45,580 nt of DNA from CAZWKQ01 sp964634005 (GCA_964634005.1 CAZWKQ010000017.1:1-45580); one strand, 5' to 3'; shown: positions 7,527 to 17,143, counted from the first letter of the stretch. A program made the numbers and translations. The notes: generated by a model not told the origin, from the letters alone.

Positions 7527-8831
7527 TTACAATCTTTTTATATCGGCGCCCAAACTGTTAAGTCGTTTATCAATATTCTGATAACCTCTGTCAATTTGTT
7601 CGATGTTGTGAATAATGCTTTTGCCTTTGGCCGATAGAGCGGCTATAAGCAAAGCAACTCCTGCTCTGATATCGGGAGAAATCATTTCAATTCCTCTGAG
7701 CGGATATTGGTGGTTCAACCCGATAACTGTCGCTCTGTGCGGGTCGCATAATATTATTTGCGCCCCCATATCTATTAGTTTATCGACAAAAAACAGGCGG
7801 CTTTCAAACATTTTCTGATGGATGAGAACACTGCCTTTTGCCTGCGTAGAAACAACCAATGCAATGCTAATAAGGTCGGGAGTAAAACCCGGCCATGGTG
7901 CATCAGATATTGTCATTATCGAACCGTCAATAAAATGTTCTATCTCATAATAATCTTGCTGAGGAACAACAATATCGTCATCTTCAAGCATAAGTTTTAT
8001 GCCAAGTCGTTTGAAAACCTCGGGGATAATACCCAAGTGTTTATAAGCTACATTCTTTATTCTTATTTCCGATTTAGTCATTGCAGCTAATCCGATAAAG
8101 CTGCCTATTTCAATCATATCTGGCAAAAGAGTATGTTCACAGCCGCTTAATCCTTCAACGCCTTCAATTGTCAATAAGTTTGAGCCTACGCCCGAAATTT
8201 TTGCCCCCATACGGTTGAGCATATTGCACAACTGAAGGATATAAGGTTCACAAGCAGCATTGAAAATAACGGTTTTCCCCTTTGCCATTACTGCAGCCAT
8301 AAGAATATTGGCAGTACCGGTTACCGAAGCTTCGTCGAGCAGCATATAGCTGCCGTTTAAATCATTTGCGTCAATTTCGTAAAATGAAGTATCTTTATCT
8401 ATAGTAAATCTTGCTCCAAGTTTTTCGAAACCTATAAAATGGGTATCCAAACGGCGTCTTCCAATCTTATCGCCACCGGGCTTGGGTATATATGCCTTTT
8501 TAAAACGAGCAAGCAACGGACCTACTATCATTACCGAGCCTCTTAACGATGATGCTTTCTTTTTAAAATCATCTGTCTTGAGATAATTAAGGTTTATATC
8601 TTTTGCCTGAAATACATACTCTTCGGGAGCAATTTTTTCTACATAAGTACCCATATCGGCAATAAGCTCGATAAGTTTATTCACATCCCTTATGTCGGGA
8701 ATATTCTTTATATGTACTTTTTCGGACGTAAGCAATGTAGCACAAATAACTTGCAATGCCTCGTTTTTGGCACCTTGCGGTGTTATGCTGCCGCTTAACC
8801 TTCTACCCCCGATTATCTCAAAAGAACCCAT
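7527..8831 (-). CDS. murA: UDP-N-acetylglucosamine 1-carboxyvinyltransferase (MurA) with Asp at the fosfomycin-Cys position
   Basis: This 434-aa enzyme transfers enolpyruvate from PEP to UDP-GlcNAc, the first committed step of peptidoglycan synthesis. Visible family features are GAKNEAL with K22, the LRGSVMIVGPLLAR helix, the PGGDKIGRRRLD loop (about 118-129), and LPDMIEIGSF. At the position of E. coli Cys115 (PGGCTIG) this protein has D121. Asp at this site in other MurAs keeps activity but prevents covalent fosfomycin capture. It lies 20 bp downstream of the DUF4290 gene on the same strand, so the two probably form an operon. Confidence 0.96.
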   Translation of the reverse strand: MGSFEIIGGRRLSGSITPQGAKNEALQVICATLLTSEKVHIKNIPDIRDVNKLIELIADMGTYVEKIAPEEYVFQAKDINLNYLKTDDFKKKASSLRGSVMIVGPLLARFKKAYIPKPGGDKIGRRRLDTHFIGFEKLGARFTIDKDTSFYEIDANDLNGSYMLLDEASVTGTANILMAAVMAKGKTVIFNAACEPYILQLCNMLNRMGAKISGVGSNLLTIEGVEGLSGCEHTLLPDMIEIGSFIGLAAMTKSEIRIKNVAYKHLGIIPEVFKRLGIKLMLEDDDIVVPQQDYYEIEHFIDGSIMTISDAPWPGFTPDLISIALVVSTQAKGSVLIHQKMFESRLFFVDKLIDMGAQIILCDPHRATVIGLNHQYPLRGIEMISPDIRAGVALLIAALSAKGKSIIHNIEQIDRGYQNIDKRLNSLGADIKRL

Positions 8832-8851
8832 TTTGCCCTTACGATTTTATT

Positions 8852-9496
8852 TTACTTTCTTTTATTTGTTTGAAAATTATTCTTCTTCGTATTGTTTTTC
8901 TTTTTATTGTTTCTGTTTACAGTATTCTGCGATTTCTTGGCTTTCGAAAGTATTTCGTTTGAACTTAAAAACTTGAAATTCTCATCTAATTTCAATTGAC
9001 CTTTCGACATTTCTTTCAGATGTTCAACAATAAGATCGTCCTCAACACTGTCGCGATTCCAAGTTAAATAAGATTTTTTGAGATGATGAGCAACCATTTG
9101 GATAAGTTTTTCTTTCTGAGGACTGTCTTCCATCGAAGAAATTTTCTCTATCATCAGCTCAATATTCCTTCCGTAGTGCCTGTAAAGAAATTTTTTATCG
9201 GAATAAGGAATTTTCTCGGGTTTTATATCTAAAGTTTCGGGAGTAGGCTTAGGATAAGGCGAATCGACATCTAAACGAAAATTGGAAATATAAAACAAAT
9301 GATCCCACAACTTATGAGTAAAATCGGCAACATCTCTTAAATGAGGATTTATCTGCCCCATTACCCTAATTATTATCTGAGCATATTGATTTCTTTTTTC
9401 CCTATCTTCAATGGTTGTGGCAAAATCTATCATTTTTTGAACGTTGCGACCATACTCCGGTATCATCAACTTACCACGTGAAGTATTATATTCCAT
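8852..9496 (-). CDS. DUF4290-family protein
   Basis: This 214-aa cytoplasmic protein begins MEYNTSRGKLMIPEYGRNVQ, the characteristic opening of DUF4290, a Bacteroidota-restricted family of unknown function. The body (about 1-165) is helical, and the C-terminal ~35 residues are a Lys/Asn-rich basic tail that may bind nucleic acid. The family typically sits directly upstream of murA, as here (20 bp gap), suggesting a role tied to cell-wall synthesis or its coordination. That functional link is inference from gene order only. A consensus promoter is present at 9564-9596. Confidence 0.85.
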   Translation of the reverse strand: MEYNTSRGKLMIPEYGRNVQKMIDFATTIEDREKRNQYAQIIIRVMGQINPHLRDVADFTHKLWDHLFYISNFRLDVDSPYPKPTPETLDIKPEKIPYSDKKFLYRHYGRNIELMIEKISSMEDSPQKEKLIQMVAHHLKKSYLTWNRDSVEDDLIVEHLKEMSKGQLKLDENFKFLSSNEILSKAKKSQNTVNRNNKKKNNTKKNNFQTNKRK

Positions 9497-9563
9497 GCTA
9501 AAAATTAATATTTTATTTGATTGTTTCTATAGCGAAAAGAAATAAATTACAATTTACTAAATG

Positions 9564-9596
9564 CAAAGATAATTTATTTTGACTTTAAGTTACAAA
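9564..9596 (-). promoter_or_regulatory. Promoter of the DUF4290-murA unit
   Basis: On the - strand a perfect -7 box TATCTTTG (9564-9571) has a TTTG (-33) at 9593-9596, 21 bp upstream. The leader to the ATG at 9496 would be about 60 nt. Confidence 0.7.
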
Positions 9597-9607
9597 TTTT
9601 GTTATAA

Positions 9608-11899
9608 TTAACCTACTATTTTTAATCGGGCAAACTTTAAAAGCAGTTGTTTATTACCTATGTTTTCGAAGAAAACCGTTGCCTTTTTGCTTGCTCCTGC
9701 CCCTTCAACCTGCAGAACTTTACCTACACCAAACCTATCGTGATGAACTTTCATACCGGTTTGAATACTATCAATGTCATCATAAATTCCTTCATTATTA
9801 AGATGTTCCGCCTGAGGTTCGATTTTCTTTAACTTGAATTCGGGTGTTACTTTAGGAGATTTACTGATGAATTTATCCTCATCAAATAAGTTTCTTTTCG
9901 ACATATTTTTTACCGGAAAATCAATATACTCGGGATTAATTTCGGAGATAAAACGGCTGGGTTCAGAAAATAATAAATCGCCAAACCTATAACGATTTTC
10001 GGCATAAGATAATGTAAGAAGTTTTTCGGCTCTGGTAACGGCCACATAAAACAACCTTCTTTCTTCCTCCAAATCAATACGTTTATTCAACGACATAAAA
10101 GAAGGGAATAGGTTCTCTTCAAGACCGACAACAAAAACATAAGGGAACTCAAGACCTTTTGCAGCATGCACTGTCATAAGCGAAACCTTATTGGTATTTT
10201 TGTCTTTATCGGTTTCGTCGGCATCGGTAAGCAAGGCTACATCTTGCATAAACATATCAAGAGTCTTAAACTTCTTTTCATTATTAACGCTTACAGCCTC
10301 CGTTTCTTCCTCATTTGAAGTAAAATCGAGTATAGCATTCAGCAGTTCCTGAATATTTTCGTACCTGCTAATGCCTTCGGGGCTTTCGTCTTCTTTTAGC
10401 ACTCTTATTAATCCTGTGGTATAAGCAATATAGTCAGCAAGTTCGTAAGCATTTTTTGAATACAGAAGCGAATTGTAACTTTTAATTGAATTTACAAAAT
10501 TTCTTATCTTTTCCTTTATACCCGAATTCAAGTCAATTTTAAGATAATCAATACCCTCCATAACACGCCAGATAGTCATGCCATGAGTATTGGCACTTAT
10601 TCTTAGTTTATCGATAGTAGTTTGTCCAATACCACGCGTAGGATAATTTATTATTCGCATCAGAGCTTCTTCATCGTTAAAGTTTATAACAAGCCTGAAG
10701 TATGCAAGTAAATCTTTAATTTCTTTACGTTTATAAAAAGACAATCCTCCGTAAATTCTGTAAGGAATATTTAGCTTTCTGAGAGCCTCTTCAATAGCAC
10801 GCGACTGAGCATTAGTACGATAAAGAACCGCAAACGAACTCTCCGGAGCCTGATTATTCATCTTTATCTCAAATATTGACGATGCTACCAAAGTACCCTC
10901 TTCATTTTCGTTTGCAGCTTTTATAAGCTTTATCTTTTTACCTGTTTCATTATCTGTCCATATTTCTTTAAAAATCTGGTCTTTATTATTGTATATAACA
11001 CTGTTTGCAGCATTAACAATAACTTTCGTCGACCTGTAATTCTGTTCCAGCTTAAAAACTTTCACATCGGGATAATCAGACTTAAAATTCAAAATATTCT
11101 GAATATTAGCCCCTCTGAAAGCATATATACTTTGAGCATCATCGCCCACTACGCAAATATTTTCATTGTTTGCAGAAAGCTTCTTTATAATCAGATATTG
11201 TGCAAAATTTGTATCCTGATACTCATCAACCAATATATATTTGAACCGATTTTGATATTTATACAATATTTCGGGGAAATCGCGAAGCAAAATATTGGTA
11301 TTAAAGAGTAAATCGTCGAAATCCATTGCCGAAGCTTTCCTGAGTCTGTTATTATACAATGTATAAATCAACCCTAATAGAGGTTTCTTAGTGAACTTAT
11401 CCTGCTCTATCAATTCATTATTGTTGTTATAGTCGATATCGGAAATCAGGTTGCTTTTTGCCGAGGAAATTCGGTGTAATACATAGCTCGGAGGATAAAA
11501 CTTTACATCGAGATTTTGCTCTTTAATAATACTTTTTATTAAATTTTTGGAATCATCGGTATCATAAATGGTAAAGTTAGCAGGAAAACCGAGATACTCG
11601 GCTTCGGCACGCAGTATCCTTGCAAATATCGAGTGGAAAGTACCCATCCATACATTGCGGCCTTCCGAACTACCAATAAGTTTCAGTATTCTTTCTTTCA
11701 TTTCACGAGCAGCCTTATTGGTAAATGTAAGAGCAAGTATATTAAACGGGTCAACTCCTTTTTTTATAAGATATGCTATTCTGTAGGTCAAAGTCCTTGT
11801 TTTTCCCGAACCGGCACCGGCTATAATCATTACGGGACCTTCGGTATGAACCGCCGCATTTCGCTGTTCTTCATTAAGTTCTTTTAAAAAATCTATCAA
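9608..11899 (-). CDS. pcrA: UvrD/PcrA-type superfamily 1 DNA helicase
   Basis: This 763-aa 3'-5' helicase functions in nucleotide excision and mismatch repair and in clearing proteins from DNA. Motifs in order are the Q-motif region LNEEQRNAA (8-16), Walker A AGAGSGKT (27-34), the Walker B region VDEYQDTN, motif III GDDAQSIYAFRGA, QNYRST (motif IV), MTVHAAKGLEF (motif V) and VAVTRAEKLL (motif VI). The C-terminal MKVHHDRFGVGKV tail domain is typical of PcrA, where it contacts RNA polymerase. The start is supported by a strong GGAGG site a few bases upstream, unusual in this window, and a -7 box TAATTTTG at 11925-11932. The choice between uvrD and pcrA naming is conventional. Confidence 0.94.
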   Translation of the reverse strand: MIDFLKELNEEQRNAAVHTEGPVMIIAGAGSGKTRTLTYRIAYLIKKGVDPFNILALTFTNKAAREMKERILKLIGSSEGRNVWMGTFHSIFARILRAEAEYLGFPANFTIYDTDDSKNLIKSIIKEQNLDVKFYPPSYVLHRISSAKSNLISDIDYNNNNELIEQDKFTKKPLLGLIYTLYNNRLRKASAMDFDDLLFNTNILLRDFPEILYKYQNRFKYILVDEYQDTNFAQYLIIKKLSANNENICVVGDDAQSIYAFRGANIQNILNFKSDYPDVKVFKLEQNYRSTKVIVNAANSVIYNNKDQIFKEIWTDNETGKKIKLIKAANENEEGTLVASSIFEIKMNNQAPESSFAVLYRTNAQSRAIEEALRKLNIPYRIYGGLSFYKRKEIKDLLAYFRLVINFNDEEALMRIINYPTRGIGQTTIDKLRISANTHGMTIWRVMEGIDYLKIDLNSGIKEKIRNFVNSIKSYNSLLYSKNAYELADYIAYTTGLIRVLKEDESPEGISRYENIQELLNAILDFTSNEEETEAVSVNNEKKFKTLDMFMQDVALLTDADETDKDKNTNKVSLMTVHAAKGLEFPYVFVVGLEENLFPSFMSLNKRIDLEEERRLFYVAVTRAEKLLTLSYAENRYRFGDLLFSEPSRFISEINPEYIDFPVKNMSKRNLFDEDKFISKSPKVTPEFKLKKIEPQAEHLNNEGIYDDIDSIQTGMKVHHDRFGVGKVLQVEGAGASKKATVFFENIGNKQLLLKFARLKIVG

Positions 11900-11924
11900 A
11901 AGTTATCCTCCAAAATTTAGTCAA

Positions 11925-11932
11925 CAAAATTA
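11925..11932 (-). promoter_or_regulatory. Probable -7 box for the PcrA helicase gene
   Basis: TAATTTTG on the - strand lies 25 bp before the ATG and matches TAnnTTTG. No convincing -33 TTTG is seen at 19 bp, so confidence is moderate. Confidence 0.45.
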
Positions 11933-12105
11933 CTATTTCGTATTTAATCTTTAAAACGAAAGTTGATATTTTATTCCACATTTTTGCAATAATTATCTAT
12001 CAATTATATAGTGGGCATTTTAGGGGTTCATTAACAATTAATAACCTGATAATAATCTGTTTGCCAAGCTTATAAGAAAAAACATTGCTTAATAGAATTT
12101 AATGT

Positions 12106-12999
12106 TTATTTTGCATAACAATAAGCACAATTATAGGCACAACTTCGGTAAATACCAATGTCTTTACTTTTTATACAATTGCAATATTTGCGTTGTCCTT
12201 TATCTTTCTTGGCATTTTCGGCGTAATTTACAAGCTCTTTATCATTTTGAAAAACAGATTTAATCAATTCATCGTCAATACATTTATTGGGATAAATGTC
12301 AAACTCTGTCAGATCGATATTCTCGGCACAAGCAGCCATATTGATATTCCATGTGTTGTTCAGTTTTTTGAGTTTCTGTGCTATGTTGTATATTTCTTCT
12401 TCGGTGAAATTTTTATAATCAATTTTCGATTTATAAAACCTGTTCTTTACCCTTTTATATTCATCAATATCGGCAAAACTTAAAACGAGTTTATCGGTAT
12501 ATTTATACAAACTGTTTCCTATAAACTCAATTTTACCAATCAAACTGTCAATATCAGTATTGCAAGTTAATATAAGCGGGTCGAAGCGCCAAATGATTTT
12601 ATTTTTACCGATAGTATCAGATAATATCTTAAAAGTTTCGATTCTTTCATTAAGTGTGGGCAAACCTTGTTCGAGTTTTTCTTCGGTATAGTCATTTAAC
12701 GTAAAATGAAAATAGTAATTCTTGAAATACTTTTCAATTTCAGTAAGTTTCTTTATAAAAGGAAGAGGGTTTTTAGTCCAAAATACTATCAATCTTGTTT
12801 TTGAAAATGAGATATAGTGTTTCTTTCCATTAAAAGGATTTATCCAAATTGTATAACCATTTTCAAACTGTTTTAATAACCAATCGCCGTAAAAAGCCGG
12901 AATATCGCAAACTCTGCTAGCGGAAATAATTACGGGACAATCGGCTTCAACAGTTGTTCCCTCCTTTGTTCTAATAAACTCTTTATTATATCGGAACAT
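12106..12999 (-). CDS. DUF1848-family protein with C-terminal CX3CX2C cluster
   Basis: This 297-aa cytoplasmic protein has the DUF1848 start (VIISASRVCDIPAFYGDWLL at about 24-43) and the conserved FWTKNPLPF and IIWRFDPL segments. The C-terminus, KYCNCIK..DIGIYRSCAYNCAYCYAK, contains CX3CX2C, the spacing of the radical SAM [4Fe-4S] motif, but at the extreme C-terminus instead of the N-terminus of the barrel. The family is uncharacterised; binding of an iron-sulfur cluster is plausible, catalysis unknown. It starts 2 bp after the stop of the DUF169 gene, so the two are almost certainly co-expressed. Strong AT richness matches the neighbours, with no sign of recent transfer. Confidence 0.85.
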   Translation of the reverse strand: MFRYNKEFIRTKEGTTVEADCPVIISASRVCDIPAFYGDWLLKQFENGYTIWINPFNGKKHYISFSKTRLIVFWTKNPLPFIKKLTEIEKYFKNYYFHFTLNDYTEEKLEQGLPTLNERIETFKILSDTIGKNKIIWRFDPLILTCNTDIDSLIGKIEFIGNSLYKYTDKLVLSFADIDEYKRVKNRFYKSKIDYKNFTEEEIYNIAQKLKKLNNTWNINMAACAENIDLTEFDIYPNKCIDDELIKSVFQNDKELVNYAENAKKDKGQRKYCNCIKSKDIGIYRSCAYNCAYCYAK

Positions 13000-13001
13000 T
13001 A

Positions 13002-13760
13002 TTAATCACTCGAAACTATCCTTTTTTTGATTTTTGCCCACGAATCGGTTATTAAAAAGCTCTCATCCATATTATCTATCATTTGCAGAAAGCGATTAAA
13101 AGGGACTGCAAAACTCAGGGTATTTTTTGGCATATAAGGGCGTGCCGAAGGATCAAACATACCTATAATGGCATTTGGGTTTCTACTGGCGATTTCATTC
13201 AGAGGATGAAGAATTACTGAACCACAACCCGAAGCGAAGGGAGCAACTACGTTTGTATCGGTTTCGCTGTCGAAATTCGATAGAGTATATAAGCCCGAAA
13301 TAACATCGGGAGTTGCAAAGAAAACAACCACCTGTGGATTATCGTTTATTGTAAGCTTATCCCATCTTTTAAAAATTAATGATTTACCGGCAGCATCGAA
13401 AAATTTGGTATTATTAAATACTTTGTTAACAATCTCGGGGTTTTTCTTATACCTCTCCCCTTCCAATTCATTTTGTTTTCCATACGACAGGAAATAATCG
13501 AAATCGGGTCTTATTTGCTTCGAAAAACCGCAATAACGTTTACCGCCTCCACAACTAACCGAATCGCTTTCAAATGCCAATGACTCACCGTTTCTGACTC
13601 TTGCCAACTCTGCAATAAGGCAATTCCATGTCTTTCTTCTCTCGACAAGATGCACATCAGTGGGAATTTTTTCATCATACCAAAAAACTATGGGTAAGTT
13701 TGTATTACCAAAGTACTTTTCCCATTTCGACTTAAATTCATTTACAATATTTATATCCAT
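13002..13760 (-). CDS. DUF169-family protein
   Basis: This 252-aa protein resembles the DUF169 (archaeal/bacterial Cys-rich) family. It has a conserved Cys/Gly segment VSCGGGKRYCGF (about 68-79), and later SGCGSVILHPL and FDPSARPYMPKNTLSFAVPF. No signal peptide or membrane segment is seen. The conserved cysteines could hold a metal or cofactor, but no biochemical role is established to my knowledge. It is the first gene of a two-gene unit with the DUF1848 protein (2 bp gap). Both have conserved cysteines and unknown function, which makes a joint redox or cofactor-related role a reasonable guess. Confidence 0.75.
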   Translation of the reverse strand: MDINIVNEFKSKWEKYFGNTNLPIVFWYDEKIPTDVHLVERRKTWNCLIAELARVRNGESLAFESDSVSCGGGKRYCGFSKQIRPDFDYFLSYGKQNELEGERYKKNPEIVNKVFNNTKFFDAAGKSLIFKRWDKLTINDNPQVVVFFATPDVISGLYTLSNFDSETDTNVVAPFASGCGSVILHPLNEIASRNPNAIIGMFDPSARPYMPKNTLSFAVPFNRFLQMIDNMDESFLITDSWAKIKKRIVSSD

Positions 13761-13771
13761 AACAGTATTTT

Positions 13772-13807
13772 AAAAAAAAAGAGACCTTTATAAAAAAAGT
13801 CTCTTTT
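13772..13807 (-). terminator. Terminator after the lipoprotein gene
   Basis: A 9-bp stem (AAAAGAGAC at 13777-13785 with GTCTCTTTT at 13799-13807) is followed by a run of T on the - strand. It lies 20 bp past the stop of the gene at 13827. The + strand side also ends in TTTT, but no + strand gene needs it. Confidence 0.82.
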
Positions 13808-13826
13808 CCGAATGATTATTTAAAAG

Positions 13827-14756
13827 TTACAAATAAGCGAAGAAACTTCCCGAAGCACTTCCTTTGACCCAGTCGACCTTGTATTTTTGGGCGCAATTAC
13901 CGCCTGTAACGGGTTGGTTATTTAAATCGAAACCGAATGTAATTGTAGCCGACTTATTATCAGAAGGAATTTGGTGTGTTTTAACTCCGGCACTCGGCAA
14001 CCAGTAACAAGACTGCTTTACAACAACAGGTGTAGAAATACTTGTATAAAATGCTTCGTTATCCCTATTTGTTCCCCATGTTACCAAATTACTGTAGCCG
14101 TTGGCATTACCAAAGCCTTCAATTGTAAGAATCAAAGCACCCGGGTAAACACCTGTAAAAGTTTTCTTTCTTGCAACATTCCATGTACGGGTTGTACTAT
14201 CGGCAAACATTATCTGAATATTTCCCGCAACCTGATGAATAACAGGATTTACATTTGTGGCATTAAGATTTTTTATCAATCCTCCGCTGACATTTTCCCA
14301 TGTTTTTTTACCGTTAAACAAAAGCCACTTGGTAGGATTAGTTGCTTTAGCTACTTTAAGATTTATAAACTGAAGTGTAATAATAGCTCCTGCCTGAGAC
14401 CAATTTGTATTCAATAACTTTTTGATTCTAATTTTTCCATACCTGATTTTTGTGTTATTGCAATTTGCACCATGATAGGTTAAAGTGTAAATTATTGTAT
14501 CCTGCACAATTAAAGTATCCAAATCGGCATTGCAAGGCAACGAATACGTACTTTTAAGTCCCGATGGCGATAATACGTCATTTGCATCATCAGTAACCTC
14601 GTTTGTAAAGTTCTCGAAAAAAATTTCGTCTTGAGAAAGGTTTTCTAATGAACTGTAATTCAAATCATCTTTATCTTTGTCTTTTTTACATGAAATTGCC
14701 AAGAACAAAGAACCTATCATAAACGATAGAAGGGTAAAATAAAATGTCTTTTTCAT
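13827..14756 (-). CDS. Lipoprotein of unknown function
   Basis: This 309-aa protein has a lipoprotein signal, MKKTFYFTLLS...LAISC, with lipidated C23, followed by a charged KKDKDKDD linker typical of surface-sorted Bacteroidota lipoproteins. The mature part is rich in Thr, Asn and aromatic residues, suggesting a beta-sandwich. I recognise no catalytic motif. Two cysteines (in LPCNAD and GANCNN) could form a disulfide. It lies 78 bp downstream of the response regulator on the same strand and has its own terminator, so it may be an output or sensor component of that two-component system. That link is inference. Confidence 0.7.
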   Translation of the reverse strand: MKKTFYFTLLSFMIGSLFLAISCKKDKDKDDLNYSSLENLSQDEIFFENFTNEVTDDANDVLSPSGLKSTYSLPCNADLDTLIVQDTIIYTLTYHGANCNNTKIRYGKIRIKKLLNTNWSQAGAIITLQFINLKVAKATNPTKWLLFNGKKTWENVSGGLIKNLNATNVNPVIHQVAGNIQIMFADSTTRTWNVARKKTFTGVYPGALILTIEGFGNANGYSNLVTWGTNRDNEAFYTSISTPVVVKQSCYWLPSAGVKTHQIPSDNKSATITFGFDLNNQPVTGGNCAQKYKVDWVKGSASGSFFAYL

Positions 14757-14834
14757 GATAAAATATTTATTGATTACAAGACTAAGACAAAAGAAAATTT
14801 GAAAGGTTTAATTTAATTATCTTTAAAAATGAAA

Positions 14835-15548
14835 TTATTTTTCTTCCAAAACTTCTAATTTAAATCCTGTCCCGTGAATATTAGTAATTGAAATATTCGG
14901 GTCATCTTTCAGATACTTCCTCAGTTTAGTAATAAAAACATCCATACTGCGACCGATAAAATAGTCATCGTCTCCCCAAATATTTCTTAAAGCTGTTTCT
15001 CTTTTGAGTATCATATTTTTGTTATCACAAAGCAGCTTTAACAAATCGGCTTCTTTGCGGGTTAGATTTTGCTTTTTGTTTTGATAAATCAACATCATGT
15101 TTGAGTAATCGAATGTATAAGCTCCTATGGTATAGCTTTCCTGCTTTTCGATAACTGCCAGTTTGCTTCTTATGGATGATCTTTTGAGTATAGCTTCTAT
15201 TCTGAGACTAAGTTCTTCGGTACTGAAAGGTTTTGTAATATAATCATCACAACCGACTTTAAAGCCTCTTATTCTGTCTTCTTTCAGCGACTTGGCCGTA
15301 AGAAATATTATTGGTACATCTTGATTAATTTTACGAATATCTTCAGCTAAAGAAAAACCGTCTTTTTTGGGCATCATTACATCGAGAATACATAAATCAA
15401 AATTATTGGTTTTAAAAGTATTAAGACCGTGCAATCCGTCTTTGCTTAACACAGTTTCATAAGTAAGCATTTCTAAGTAATCAACCAGAACTAAACTCAA
15501 GTTAGGATCGTCTTCTACAAGCAGAATTTTTGCTTTATGTTTTTTCAT
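14835..15548 (-). CDS. OmpR/PhoB-family response regulator (RprY-like)
   Basis: This 237-aa protein has an N-terminal receiver domain (about 6-120) with acidic pocket E12/D13/D14, phospho-acceptor D56 in LDVMMPKKDGF, Thr in FLTAK and Lys in ITKPFS. The C-terminal winged-helix domain (about 140-233) has the RKEADLLKLL and SMDVFITKLRKYL segments that bind DNA. The closest described Bacteroidota systems are RprX/RprY-like. The kinase gene ends 86 bp upstream on the same strand. A -7-like TACTTTTG at 15587-15594 in that gap suggests the regulator may also be transcribed alone. Confidence 0.9.
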   Translation of the reverse strand: MKKHKAKILLVEDDPNLSLVLVDYLEMLTYETVLSKDGLHGLNTFKTNNFDLCILDVMMPKKDGFSLAEDIRKINQDVPIIFLTAKSLKEDRIRGFKVGCDDYITKPFSTEELSLRIEAILKRSSIRSKLAVIEKQESYTIGAYTFDYSNMMLIYQNKKQNLTRKEADLLKLLCDNKNMILKRETALRNIWGDDDYFIGRSMDVFITKLRKYLKDDPNISITNIHGTGFKLEVLEEK

Positions 15549-15634
15549 ATTTTATAATTTTAGCTTTAAAATAAATATGTTTCCTACAAAAGTACAAAAA
15601 AAATGTTTTATTTGTATAGTTTAAACAAATATTT

Positions 15635-16951
15635 TCAATGAATATTAGAATTATGGTTGAAAGGGAAGAAAAGTTCGAAAGTACTTCCTTTTTTCAATTC
15701 GCTTCTAAGTTTAATCTTTCCTCCATGAGCTTCTACCATAGTTTTTACATAATACAACCCTAGTCCGAATCCTTTGGCATCGTGCAAGTTGCCTGTAGGA
15801 ATACGATAAAGTTTTTTAAACACCAGCTTTATATTCTCGGGGCTTATACCTATTCCATTATCCTCAATAGAAATAGATACCCCATTGCTTAAACTTGAAG
15901 TTGATATTTTAATAATGGGAGCTTTTTCAGAATATTTTATTGCATTATCTATCAAATTTGAAATTATATTGTAGAAATGAACCGGATCGGCAAAAATATG
16001 ACTTGGTTCTGCTTTGAGGTCTAATATCATTTTTCCATTTCGTTGTTCTACTACAAGTTGATAATTTTCAACGGCATTTTCGATAATCTCGTGTATATTA
16101 AACTCTTTTTTCATAAGCTTGAAGTCTCTCTTATCGAGTACCGATATTTGAAGAACCTGCTCTACTTGAGATTTAAGCCTGTTGTTTTCGTCGTAAATAA
16201 TATTGGCATATTTAGCTATTTTTTGCCGCGAATCCTGCACCGAAGGATTAGTAAGCATCTCGCTTGCCAATGATATTGTAGCAATCGGAGTTTTAAACTC
16301 ATGAGTCATATTGTTAACAAAATCGGTTTTCATCTCCGATATACGCTTTTGCCTTAATAGTATTTTTATGGAAGTAATAAAACTCACTATAACAATTATA
16401 ACAAAAAGGCTTGACATTATCAGGAGCAACATCATCCTGTTGAGTATATACTTATTTTGATAAGGAAAGTAAACCCCTAAATACTTTGCTTCGCCGTTTT
16501 TAAAACTTTTATAACAAGGAATGGGATAAGTATGATAAGTGTTGAGAAGCTCAGTTTCATAAAAATTGTTTGAACATGAAATTAATCGGTTGTTTTTCTT
16601 ATCGATAATACCATATACATAATCCTCATTAACTCTCATTTGGCAAAAAATATCATACATCAACGAATCGAGTTTATTTACATCAAGGCGATGAATTTGT
16701 TTGAAATGCTTAATACAAAAACTCGAATCATCATGACTGTTAATACAGTTTTTATAAATACTGTCGTGAATTAAATTTGAGTTTGGGGTTAATTGCTCAG
16801 CAACATCTTTAAGTATAAGTTGAACTCTTTTGTCAAAAATTTCTGAACGCAAATCAAGAGCATAATTAACCCAAAGCAACTGAACTATAACAATCCCTAC
16901 AAGTGATATGCTTGATATTATTGAAATAATGAGGGTAATTTTTTTATTCAT
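15635..16951 (-). CDS. Sensor histidine kinase (RprX-like)
   Basis: This 438-aa inner-membrane kinase has TM1 at about 5-28, a periplasmic sensor domain (about 30-170) with six Cys including C70, C79 and C103, and TM2 at about 173-198. It continues with the HisKA H-box MTHEFKTPIA (H217) and the HATPase_c domain with NLIDNAIKYSE (N box), EDNGIGIS (G1) and GFGLGLYYV (G2). It phosphorylates the adjacent response regulator. The Cys-rich periplasmic region could respond to redox or metal. The gene is divergent from a Cys/Lys-rich secreted peptide 192 bp away, a plausible regulon member. Confidence 0.9.
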   Translation of the reverse strand: MNKKITLIISIISSISLVGIVIVQLLWVNYALDLRSEIFDKRVQLILKDVAEQLTPNSNLIHDSIYKNCINSHDDSSFCIKHFKQIHRLDVNKLDSLMYDIFCQMRVNEDYVYGIIDKKNNRLISCSNNFYETELLNTYHTYPIPCYKSFKNGEAKYLGVYFPYQNKYILNRMMLLLIMSSLFVIIVIVSFITSIKILLRQKRISEMKTDFVNNMTHEFKTPIATISLASEMLTNPSVQDSRQKIAKYANIIYDENNRLKSQVEQVLQISVLDKRDFKLMKKEFNIHEIIENAVENYQLVVEQRNGKMILDLKAEPSHIFADPVHFYNIISNLIDNAIKYSEKAPIIKISTSSLSNGVSISIEDNGIGISPENIKLVFKKLYRIPTGNLHDAKGFGLGLYYVKTMVEAHGGKIKLRSELKKGSTFELFFPFNHNSNIH

Positions 16952-17143
16952 TAAGAAAAGTTTAAAAAAACATAATATATATAATTAATAGCCGTTAATG
17001 ACAATACAAAATTAATTATTTTTATATTATAACTTAATGATTAACTTGTATATAACATAATTAACATTGTAATAACACTAGGTTAGATAAAACATTTTTA
17101 ATTTTGCTTCGTTAATAAATAAAACAATAATAATTCTTAAGAC

